Assembly (NCBI GenBank): GCA_003024985.2
Contig: PXIH01S0009590.1
DNA: 10,058 nucleotides
Strand: one strand, 5' to 3'
From: Euperipatoides rowelli
Taxonomy: Eukaryota > Onychophora > Udeonychophora > Euonychophora > Peripatopsidae
Under the pieces are notes generated by a model. It was not told where the DNA came from and made no database searches. It saw only the letters and a program-made list of their open reading frames with translations. The translations under genes were made by a program, and so were the position numbers. This document shows positions 1-7,884 of the stretch, piece after piece. How positions within the stretch are numbered: the first letter of the stretch is position 1; each line of letters begins with the position of its first letter.

Positions 1-40
1 ACGACTTATTAACTTGATGTATTTATTTGAGCATGTTATT

Positions 41-300
41 GATGACGTATTAAACTGAAAATTTACAGGTATGATGTCCTACCCATATTCTGTGATCGTA
101 CCAATATTAAAGTCCTTTGACATCAGGGGGTGGGGGTGGTAGGGTACTAAAAATCGAGTAAAAACTTTGAAAATGAATTTGCATATCTAAATGATGACGT
201 AGGAAGCTGAAAATTTAGAGGTATGATGTCTATATCTTCTAAGATCGTGCCAAATATTAAGGTCCTATCAGGGGTGGGCTTGGCAGGGTACTAAAAATCT
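41..300. repeat. Two diverged ~150 bp tandem repeat units
   Basis: The stretch starting with gatgacgta at 41 is repeated starting at 193. Both units carry, in the same order, a gatgacgta box, ctgaaaattta, aggtatgatgtc, gatcgt.cc, aatattaa.gtcct, a G-rich tract and agggtactaaaaatc (141-155 and 285-299). The offset is 152 bp at the left end and 144 bp at the right, so the copies differ by small indels as well as substitutions. No coding signal fits. This looks like a local satellite-like duplication or part of a longer repeat that begins before the window. Confidence 0.8.
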
Positions 301-301
301 A

Positions 302-600
302 AAAATTGAAAAATAGTCTGTCGATGAATGAGAGTGGGAATGAGAACAGAGGTGAGATATATTGAGGTGATGAGTTATTAGGCCTAGGTGTGATGTCACA
401 GGTGGATGTGATGTCATAGGTGGGTGTGGCACTAGGGAAAAAACAAAAATTGAAAAATAGTCTAAGTCGATGAACAGGAACGAGGACAGGAACAAGAACT
501 CGAAAAAAGACCCGGATGGGCCTCGAAAAATTCGAAGTATCCCATCATGCATCCTAATCCATCCCATCATGCAGCAGAACGAGAGCGAGAATGAGAATGA
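302..600. repeat. Degenerate short repeats and purine-rich tracts
   Basis: An 18-base block aaaattgaaaaatagtct followed by gtcgatgaa occurs at 302-328 and again, with two extra bases, at 446-474. Each copy is followed by a G/A-rich tract of GAATGAGA or GAACAGGA type words, and a third such tract ends at about 604. Between them lie direct repeats of the type aggtgtgatgtca (about 385-430), and the 11-mer cccatcatgca occurs at 541 and 563. An open frame on the minus strand here (268-570) is rich in Ser/His/Pro/Phe and only reflects the repeat composition, so I do not call a gene. Confidence 0.7.
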
Positions 601-640
601 GAATTAATGGTAATTGGTTGGATGCATTTAAAGGATATAA

Positions 641-1239
641 CTAGGTATAAATGACAATATTCCATAATTTGCAAGATGGATGAGTTTTAAAGTATAATTT
701 AATATATGTATCTGTGGTTATCTGGAGCCATTAGGTCGAATACTGTAAATAAGTATTACCTAGGAGGATTAATCTAGTATACATTACTATATACAACTTG
801 GGTATGAAGAAACTAATGTTTATCTTTATCATAAGGTTAGTTATATAGCAATATGGAGATGGTATAAGATCTAATGGAATAGAGTATCCACCCATTTATA
901 GAGTTGATGTTATATAATATATGTTTGTTTACAAAGAAAAGAAACAGATAATTGTTTGTCTATTGTTTTTATTAAGCATTAAAATGAATGTTTGATACAT
1001 ATACACTGGGGCTTTGTTTATAATTTAAGTTTAATTTTGAATTAGTATAGGTTGACAAACAACGTCAGCAGACAAAATCTGAAAAAAAAAAACAAAGAAA
1101 TAAATGTTGTGTTACACTACAAAGCAATCAGATTGCGTAAAATAAATCAAACAAACAATAATATCTCCCTCTATCTGGGATATGTCCGATTCGTCAGTTA
1201 GAGCATAATCGACTAACGGCTTTTTTACTTTAGGTGAAT
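641..1239. other. AT-rich DNA, nothing identified
   Basis: No protein-like frame, RNA gene or convincing repeat was seen. The stretch contains an A-run at about 1082-1091 and AT-rich simple sequence. Confidence 0.6.
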
Positions 1240-1330
1240 TCAGTNCAGGAAGTCAGCCATCTTGGATTTTTGACTTCGAAAATTCGGCCGCCATCTTGAA
1301 AAGACCCGGATTGGCTTCGAAATGGTGTTT
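1240..1330. repeat. Higher-GC dispersed repeat with GCCATCTTG motifs
   Basis: This segment is richer in G+C than its flanks. The 25 bases at 1298-1322 match 504-528 at 22 of 25 positions, which links this segment to the left-end repeat block. It also carries the 9-mer gccatcttg twice (1256-1264 and 1290-1298), the reverse complement of which is found again at 1657-1665. One ambiguous base is at 1245. The most likely explanation is a piece of a dispersed repeat family; the shared motif resembles the known YY1/Pho binding core (AAGATGGC), but binding is only a possibility. Confidence 0.5.
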
Positions 1331-2011
1331 ATTATCTACTGTAGGGGTAAGTAAATTAATATGATATGAAAACTATTAGGTATTCCATTTGATAGTGGAT
1401 GCTATTAATTCTATAATTTCAGATTTGAACAGTAGTTTAGATTGAAAATCTTCACGAACTCCGATCAATATAATGAGTCTGGGAGATTATATCCTCTTAT
1501 ATCACAGCAATCTTGATGGTTAAATATTTCAAAATAGTTATTACACAAACTATTAACACTAATATTCAATATAATTAATCACAAACGTATACAGGATTAC
1601 TTTTACGTATATATTTAATCCAGATAAAGAAACAGGTCTTACAGCCATGTACTAATCAAGATGGCGACACAAGGAAAGACGCTAACCCATAATGCATTTC
1701 TGCTAGGTTCACTCCAAAATAAATACTGACCCAAGTTGGGGCATGCTCAGTAACAATCTTAGTACTAATGACTAATTAATGTCTATAACAATGTATTTTC
1801 TGTCAAACTGAATTACACACATATTTCATATCACTCAATATTAATTAATATTTAAGAAATAAAACATTCTAAGTTAAAATTAATAATATAATTTAAATCA
1901 AATAAAATATTTCGAAATAATTCTATGTATCATAATATAATCTATTTAAATTAACAATTATAAATACTGTCACTTGAAATTAGTTTACTATATTATTATT
2001 ATTATATAAAA
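1331..2011. other. AT-rich non-coding stretch
   Basis: No recognisable coding frame was seen on either strand. The part from about 1780 to 2005 is extremely AT-rich with ATT repeats near 1990-2005. The right edge coincides with the place where the endonuclease fragment at 2012-2155 stops, so the AT-rich tract marks the truncation point of that element. Confidence 0.5.
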
Positions 2012-2155
2012 CAAGTATATGATCTGACTATCATCTTTGAGCCATGTTTCAACCAGCAATATTACTGGATAATAATTACCTGCAGTTAAGAATTGCATTT
2101 CATTAAATTTATTTTTTAAACTTCTAATATTTTGACCATAAATTGGAATTAGATT
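2012..2155 (-). pseudogene. N-terminal piece of APE-type endonuclease, non-LTR ORF2
   Basis: Read on the minus strand, this gives about 48 uninterrupted codons containing GQNIRSLKNKFNEM and then LLVETWLKDD. These are the two first conserved blocks of the apurinic-like endonuclease at the start of ORF2 in CR1/Jockey-type non-LTR retrotransposons: the (Q)N-x-RSL block, which holds the metal-coordinating Asn, and the E-T-W-L block, which holds the catalytic Glu. The frame runs into AT-rich DNA and stops just after, so the rest of the domain is absent here. It lies directly downstream, in transcription direction, of the ORF1 remnant at 2400-3554, which is the normal ORF1-ORF2 order. It is a dead fragment. 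Confidence 0.75.
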
Positions 2156-2194
2156 GTGTGTTTTTTTTTTCCAGTGATTTCAATTTTTCTATTA

Positions 2195-2430
2195 TTATCT
2201 GTATTTAATTACTGGCTGAATTTCCGAATGAAGTTCTCTATTAAAATCATGAACTGTTTTAAATATGTTCCAATTGAAAATTTGATCAATAATAGGCCTA
2301 GTTTCTTCAATATCATGAACAGATTTCTTTAGTCCTAATGGGAAGGCTTTTGGTATGGCTCCTAAATAGGTATTTTTTACCATTAATAAGGGATCATCTA
2401 TTTGCAGTCTGTCATCTTTAAGTGTGGTAA
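2195..2430 (-). pseudogene. Probable ORF1 tail or ORF1-ORF2 spacer coding remnant
   Basis: An open minus-strand frame of about 75 codons runs from about 2425 to 2195 and overlaps the end of the ORF1 frame that stops at 2398-2400. It contains segments such as GAIPKAFPLGLKK and the stop lies 40 bases before the endonuclease frame. I do not recognise a domain. Because it sits between the ORF1 C-terminal domain and the endonuclease start, the simplest reading is the last part of ORF1 after a frameshift near 2430; it could also be the very start of ORF2. Confidence 0.35.
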
Positions 2431-3554
2431 AATTATGTTAGTAGTTGCAATATTTACATCTTCAATGTTATTATTTATTTGATTCCTATATAATTCATTT
2501 GTTGAAGTTATTCTTTCTTCATTGGTTTCAGTATCTTTGTTATTGTTTTTCATATTATAAGTTTCATTTTCTTTAATCGTCTTGTTATATTCTTTTTCAT
2601 CATTTATATTTGATTTATAGACAGTTTTATTATTTCTATAAGAATCTATAATTAAATTTGGGTTTATATCCCCTCTATAGGGTTTAAGCAAAGCACCCAA
2701 CGGCCAGATATTTATATTTAGTAAAGTTTTCAATAAATCTGGGTTTGATTGTATATAGAAACATGAATAAGATTCATGTTTAGTTTGTGTTTTAATTATT
2801 TTATATTCATGGTTTGAATCATTTATTTCATTTATTGTGCTATTTATTTGTTGAATTTTTGTGGCAGGTTTAATCTGCTTATAATTAAAGCATTAATATT
2901 ATTAACTTTGTGAAGATTTGAATTTACAAAGTATTTTGTCTTAATTATATAATTTAATCCATCTCCATAATAATTTTCTTTTTTCCGTTTATTTTCTTTT
3001 ATTGGTGTATTCAGTTGTATATTATTATTAGTGCTGATATTTTCATGTATATTGTGTTTTACAAATTGATCTCCAAAACAATTATTACTATTATTGGTTT
3101 TTATATCATATATACTTTGATTTATCTCTGTATTTTCTACATTTTCAGTATTCGAGAGATGAGATTTGCGATAGGGAGTTTTTATTTTTGGTTTGATTTA
3201 TTACTATTTCACTTAGAAAAAGTATATCATTTGTACAATGATTTTTTATTTGCTCTAAATATGTATTTTTATTTTCAAGAGCTATAATTTTTTCTTTCAG
3301 GTCAAAAACATAATGATTTATATTAAAGTCTTCAAGCCCTATCATATCAATTGTTGTTTTTAAATGTTTTAAGCGTTCTATGCTATATTGACATTGGAAG
3401 CAATAGAAAATTGTTGATAGTTCCCGATATGTAGCATCTACTGATTCATGCAATCATAGTGAAAAGATTTACCACATAAATTATTACAAGATATATTTGC
3501 ACCATTATTAGTTTGCTCGCAACNAATACCACAAATTATTATTTCAGTTTCCAT
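2398..3554 (-). pseudogene. Decayed CR1-like non-LTR ORF1 with PHD-like finger
   Basis: ORF1 proteins of CR1-type elements bind the element RNA and often start with a PHD-like zinc finger. Here a start at 3554 (METEIIICG) leads into the finger: ICGxC, then ISCNNLC, then FHYDC, and after a frameshift near 3450 FYCFQC at about 3400, together a C4HC3 pattern. A charged, Leu-rich coiled-coil-like stretch follows (3380-3170, containing LKEKIIALENKNTYL). A further frame (about 3173-2873) is Asn- and Lys-rich and ends in ISRLNLPQKF. The last frame (2880-2400) holds YSCFYIQSNPDLL, NINIWPLGALLKPYRG and another Asn/Thr/Glu-rich tail; the W-P-x-G-x-L-x-K-x-(Y/F)-R-G block is what I know from the C-terminal domain of these ORF1 proteins. 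At least three frameshifts and one ambiguous base (3524, in the finger) break it. The finger and WP block make the family assignment good; the exact clade is inferred. Confidence 0.7.
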
Positions 3555-4304
3555 TTTATCCTGACGTCCATCAATTAATAGACATTTTTTTAAATGATGG
3601 AACGTTATTTGTATCACATTTAGTTTTCATTTCCTTTATATTAATTATGTTCTGGATAGATTTGAAGGACAAAACAGAAAAAACAATGTGTATATATCAC
3701 CACAGACAACAGATAGAGTTATTAGAGAATTGTTTATGAATAATATAAGTCCTATGAGAATGATCTATAAAAAATGATTTTACCAATTTGTATACTTCAG
3801 TCGTATCACTATAGCTGTAGAGCCGAGAAAATATATATTATCAAATATACAGCAAATAACTTCACAGCTTTCCTTACCGATTCATTATGAGAAGGTCTTC
3901 TATGAATAAGTCTATTGTTCATCCCATGGAGAGATATTGCAAGATATTTCGACTTCCAACATATAAAAGTTTAACAAAAATTGTATGCACAAAGCAACTC
4001 TAATTGAAGCAAAATCCAGCGATCCAAGCAATAGAAGATCCTAGAATATCCTGTAATAACAATTATATCACAAATCTTCTATTTCGATGGCAATTTATAT
4101 ATTTTAGATGTAAATTATTATATATTTTTACAAATTCAAAAGCATCCCAAACAGTATTTAAAAAGAGCCGCCATTCCCGGCAGCGCAACTTATAGTATAT
4201 AGATTCAAGCAACTCTATTCCAAAATCGCACAAAATAAAGTTAGGTATATTAACGGGAAGTGGTTCTTTTAATTATACCAAGTTGATTAAGTATCCAAAA
4301 TTGA
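3555..4304. other. Unassigned stretch with two short plus-strand frames
   Basis: No family was recognised here. On the plus strand two short frames look less low-complexity than the surroundings: about 3626-3775, containing DRFEGQNRKNNVYI, and about 3782-3908, containing ITIAVEPRKYILS and SLPIHYEKVFYE. They are separated by one stop and a frame change, and could be a single broken coding remnant of about 90 codons, or chance. A higher-GC spot at 4166-4188 (gagccgccattcccggcagcg) stands out from the AT-rich flanks. Nothing else was seen. Confidence 0.35.
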
Positions 4305-4845
4305 TCAGCATGGGTTATCGGGAAGAAAATCCAAAGATCCTATAGGTGTAAGACATGGGATTGAATTATACAAATGCTTAAAAAATTCAGCTATCTCCAA
4401 ATACGTTGTTTCCATTGACTTATCAGGAAATGATGTAATAGAATTTTTTGATTTTAATCCCAACGTTTCCTTTAAAAGTGTAAAATAATCATAAAAGTTT
4501 TTATTTATTTTTGATAAACGATTTTTTAGTTCTTTTTTTTTTTTTGCTTTACTTATTTCTATACTAATCAACCCTTTGACTCTTTCCAAGTTTTTTTTCG
4601 AAGAACAAATTTCTTTCCTTTATTAAATTACGTATTGATTCATTGAACTATGATTTATCACTCAATTTTGACTTCTTCTTTTACTAAGGGATAACATCCT
4701 ACATAAAGTGTCAATTCTAAATCATCAAATTGATAGAGAGTAGACCAATCAAAATTTATTATCGATCTTCCAAAATCAATAGAACTTGACAATCTTCTTG
4801 GTCTATAGTTAAAAATCTCTGTGTTGTTTTTTTTTAAATAAAAAT
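4305..4845 (-). pseudogene. CR1-like ORF2 fragment, endonuclease-RT linker
   Basis: Minus-strand frames give, in order: FNYRPRRLSSSIDFGRSI and NFDWSTLYQFDDLELT (about 4825-4710), CYPLVKEEVK (about 4698-4668), LSDKS-stop-FNESIRNLIKERN (about 4662-4610), and then AKKKKELKNRLSKINKN and TLLKETLGL in the frame 4589-4305. This order (an R-R block, a D-W-S block, a C-x-P-L-x-K block, L-x-D-K-x-W-F-x-x-x-I-x-x-L-I-K-x-R, then A-K-K-x-Y/F) is the familiar spacer between the endonuclease and the reverse transcriptase in CR1/L2-type ORF2. A stop replaces the expected Trp in the LSDKxW block and at least two frameshifts are present. It lies on the wrong side of the RT fragment at 5130-5880 to belong to a collinear element with it. 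Confidence 0.7.
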
Positions 4846-5129
4846 TACATCAGTAGGATTAGGAGAAAAAGTTATTAGGCTACATGGGCACCTAAATAGT
4901 AGACAAATATCCAAGTAGGCTTTTATAGTAACATTTATCTAGGTTTAGGTTTATTTCTTTAATTATACATAAGAAAAATTTCAATCAAATCGAGATTTGC
5001 TGAAATTTCTTGATTTATACTATAGACTCTAGCCNTAATAACAGCTAGTGAGCTATTAATAAAAATTAATTTCTCATTATACTAAACAACTCAGCTAACC
5101 AGTTGCTTCAATTCATCTGAAGAGTTAAA
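4846..5129. other. Non-coding spacer, possible non-LTR 3' UTR
   Basis: No coding signal was seen. The stretch follows the stop of the RT fragment on the minus strand, so part of it may be the 3' untranslated region of that element. No terminal microsatellite typical of CR1 elements is evident. One ambiguous base is at 5035. Confidence 0.3.
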
Positions 5130-5880
5130 TCAGGATTGTCGTTTTGAAGTTACACAGTTTTTTTCGATTTTCTCAAAATGGACTTCTATGGACTTGTTAC
5201 CTTTATACAATAACTGATTCAATTCCAAATAAGCAAGAGCAGATTCATAAGACATGAACCAATCACCAATTATTATCTTTACTGCTCTTTTTTCTAAACT
5301 AGTTATTAATTTAAGGGGTATTGACTCTGACCATAACTCAGAGTTATACTCAATTAGTGGTCTTATAAATGATGTGTAAACATTTTTCAATGATGAAATA
5401 TTTAGTCCCAGTTTTTTTAACCGGTACAGAATAAAAAACCTCTTATTAGCCTTTGCAATTATAAATGCAATATGATCANTCCATTTCAGTGTGTTCTGTA
5501 CTACTATGCCTAATATTTTGCATGAATTCACTACTTGTACTTTAATTCCATCAGAAAAGACTTCAAAACCTGATAAATCTCTATTTACATTATGAGACAT
5601 AATNCAANATTTNTTTGGGTTAATTCTCATTCCATATCTATTTGCTTCCTCTTGGATTATATTGAAAGATGTTTGTAGATTAGAAGAGCAGCTTCCTTTG
5701 CTGGGTGTTAAGACTATTGACATATCATCTATGAATTTAAAATGATGTTTACAGNATCTTCCTATTTTGTCAGTTGTCAAAATGAAAATCAATCCTCCCA
5801 AAACAGATCCTTGATGTACTCCAATTGTTGTTGTAAATCTCCATGTTTGCTGATTTATTGGTGATTTGATTATTTGAGAT
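5130..5880 (-). pseudogene. CR1-like non-LTR reverse transcriptase, partial
   Basis: This is the palm-to-thumb half and C-terminus of a non-LTR reverse transcriptase, the enzyme that copies element RNA at the nicked target site. On the minus strand the frame opens with QIIKSPINQQTWRF, then GVHQGSVLGGLIF (5822 downward; the G-x-x-Q-G-S motif of RT block 4). KFIDDMSIV follows, with the two catalytic Asp at 5729-5724, then RYGMRINPxK, SCKILGIVVQNTLKW, AKANKRFFILYRLKKLG, FIRPLIEYNSELWS and LEKRAVKIIIG. This order is standard for CR1/Jockey-group elements. About 250 codons are open, the longest intact frame in the window, but the fingers half is missing. Five ambiguous bases fall inside (5479, 5604, 5608, 5613, 5755). 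The frame is entered directly from an endonuclease piece without the linker, so this copy has a large internal deletion. Confidence 0.88.
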
Positions 5881-6220
5881 GTTTTTACCCCTTGGAGGAG
5901 AAGTCACTATCTGCTTGAAATGTTTCAAATTAAATGAATCTTAATCTGAAGGTCATTAAAGTCACCCACAACAAAGATATTTCCAATGTGATTTTTTTGT
6001 AGCAATTTATCTATTTGTGTGGAAATATAAGATAATAAATCATCTTTGTGGATATCACCAGGAGGATAATAAGTATATGGCTATAACTCCATGCGACAGG
6101 ACCGATCTAGGGAGATAAGAAGCTTGAAACACAACAGTCAAAGCTTCAACAAAAACATTTTCAGGAAAATCAACTGACAGAACTGACAAATTATGTAGAA
6201 ATATAGACACTCTACCTCCC
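5881..6220 (-). pseudogene. Middle part of APE-type endonuclease, non-LTR ORF2
   Basis: In transcription order the minus strand reads KKGGRVSIFLHN (about 6225-6190), FVEALTVVFQASYLPRS (to about 6108), then after a frameshift TYYPPGDIHKDD (about 6075-6040), GNIFVVGDFNDLQ (GDFN at 5966-5955), and after another shift KHFKQIVTSPPRGKN (ending 5881). These correspond to the (R)GGGV, E-x-L, YxPP, GDFN and Q-x-V-x-x-PTR blocks of the CR1-type endonuclease; Asp and Asn of GDFN are catalytic residues of the family. The domain has no N-terminal part (no RSL and ETWL blocks) and no C-terminal SDH block. Its upstream end touches the transposase remnant at 6228, and its downstream end joins the RT fragment in a different frame. 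Confidence 0.82.
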
Positions 6221-6227
6221 TTCTTTG

Positions 6228-7563
6228 CATATTCTCTTTTCTCCAAACCCTTCAACAGATGTCCCATAAGGTAATGAATAGGCTTTAAATATAATATGGA
6301 CAGGTATTCCACAAATTACACTTTTATGGCTCCTGTTGGAAAATCCCCTCTCTACATGCTAGACATTGTTCTCTGTTCTCCATTACACTGTTTTCCATGT
6401 AGCAATTTTCTTGCAATTCTTCATACACTGTGGAGCTAATAACATAAGGGTTAATGATATCGGACATTTCCAGGTTAACATCAACTGAGTAAACCCAGTT
6501 GTCATTTAGATGTGTGTTATTTTCTGTAAGCTCTGTAACTCTGCCTTCAGTGTAGCCGCTTTCTGGAATATGCTGTTTGTGTGAAGCTGTTATTTTCAAA
6601 TGCCCTTCTAAATCTGGTATATGTTTCTGAGCAAATATATCAGCTGGTACTGGGAGTTTTGTATCAGAAAAACATTACTTTCAAGTCTTTAAAGATGCTC
6701 TCAACTGGGCTACTGCTTGTAGTATTTACACCCCATTGAAATTTGGTTACCATTAAGGCAGACCAGAAAGGTAGTAAAGAGATTAATTCCAAAATTGAAG
6801 GCCAAAGTTTTTGGTAAATAGTGAAAGTTGTCCCGGTTACATTTTTCACTATTAATTTTAATCAAGCACTTTTCAAGTATTGCTTGTGCCCAAAGCTTGA
6901 AGGTTTGTCACCATGAATAAAAATAATTTATTTCAATTTCATCATAGTTGATCTTCTACAGAGTTATCCATTGGATCTGCTTCATCTTCTGAATTATCTA
7001 AATTTTGCAAATTTATTTGTGCCATATATTCATTTGTGTGGCTTTCTACCATCCCTGACGTTATTCTTTGTAAATTAAAATATTGGTATTTCATTACTTA
7101 TCAGTTTGTTTTTAAACCAGTATTTAAATCAATTCCTTCTTTTTTTAAACTGGTCACAAAAAATATTGCTTCCAATAATTTCTTGACATCATTAATGTCT
7201 TTTGAAAGTAAAATTTGACACATTCTTCTATAATTACCTTTTAGTGGTATCCAATGTCCATTCACAAATTGCATCACATCTTGCATAACATTTAGGTAAA
7301 GACAATTCTTCTGAACCAATTAGAATTCTCCCACAATATTCAATATAATCATTAAGGGATGCAAACTGTGTAAAAGCTTTAACACATTCATAAAGCAGAG
7401 CTATTGAATGATCAGTTATGATCACTTTAGGTGGAAATGCTCCACCTTGCAAGAAAGATTTAAAGAAGAATGTAATCATATCATTATTGTGAGATTCTGA
7501 GAGCATGTTACATACTGAATATTGACTATTCCTATCCTTATCATTATTATTTTTTACACTATA
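6228..7563 (-). pseudogene. Decayed MULE-like/unclassified DDE transposase
   Basis: The pieces match a family of long uncharacterised invertebrate proteins that I take to be transposon-derived. In order: QYSVCNMLSESHNND (about 7525-7485), PPKVIITDHSIALLYE (7430-7384, candidate first Asp at 7413-7411), SLNDYIEYC, LPKCYARCD (about 7295-7268), after a shift KGNYRRMCQILLSKDINDVK and LLEAIFFVTS, an acidic stretch (7010-6950), WAQAILEKC and CNRDNFHYLPK (6885-6810), LLPFWSALMV and SSSPVESIFKDLK (candidate Glu at 6702-6700), LPVPADIFAQKHIPDLEGHL (about 6657-6600), and a C-terminal CLAC...FPTGAIK...VICGIPVH zinc-ribbon-like motif followed by GFGEKRIC. At least six frameshifts or stops are needed to read it. 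The D...D...E spacing and S-S-x-x-V-E-S motif resemble MULE-type transposases, but the superfamily is my inference. The 3' end runs into a CR1-like endonuclease at 6220-6240. Confidence 0.6.
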
Positions 7564-7787
7564 ATATTCTCACTAATATTCATATCATCTTCCCTGAGTT
7601 CAGAAGGGTCAAACCTCAAATCAATTGCTTCATTGGTTTGTATATTGTTTATAGATTCAGGAGTTACACATTTGTTATTGTCTTTTTGTTTATATTCCTT
7701 GTTATTTAATGATTTATGAATATCCACCCTTACTTCATAAAGAAGCTCTTGTTGGAGTGTGGTTTTTTCTTGTTTTTTAAGACTTGT
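7554..7787 (-). pseudogene. Unassigned open segment between the two transposases
   Basis: An uninterrupted minus-strand frame of 77 codons without an early Met, between stops at 7790-7788 and 7556-7554. It contains TLQQELLYEVRVDIHKSLNN, NNKCVTPESIN and DLRFDPSELREDDMN. The composition is hydrophilic and protein-like rather than low-complexity. A second frame just upstream (about 7825-7742) contains SINEKLSLLDTFKQ, which resembles the tail seen after the catalytic domain in some pogo-type proteins. The segment could therefore be the pogo C-terminal tail after a frameshift, or the N-terminal end of the next transposase. No domain was recognised. Confidence 0.4.
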
Positions 7788-7884
7788 TTAAACGTGTCAA
7801 GTAGAGAAAGCTTTTCATTTATACTGTCTTAAACTGTTGCTGTTGTGTGCATATGTTGAATTGAGAAATTTGTATTTTTAATGA

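Noticed and set aside
268-570. 100-codon open frame on the minus strand
   Set aside because: It spans the degenerate short repeats and is rich in Ser, His, Pro and Phe in a repeat pattern; no domain or start context supports a gene.
1190-1215. tgtccgattcg near 1187 as a distant partner of the TGTCCGACTA repeats
   Set aside because: Only seven bases match and the TA-CAGT edge is missing, so it is not a credible transposon end.
1347-1424. Possible mini-intron on the plus strand with GTAAGT at 1347 and TTTCAG ending at 1424
   Set aside because: No open coding frame flanks it on either side, and such pairs are expected by chance in AT-rich DNA.
3015-3287. Plus-strand frame rich in Ile, Phe and Tyr that looks like a membrane protein
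   Set aside because: It is the complement of the Asn/Lys-rich ORF1 region; the hydrophobic look comes from AT-rich codons on the opposite strand.
4004-4195. 63-codon plus-strand frame
   Set aside because: Low-information composition, no motif, and no start or context support.
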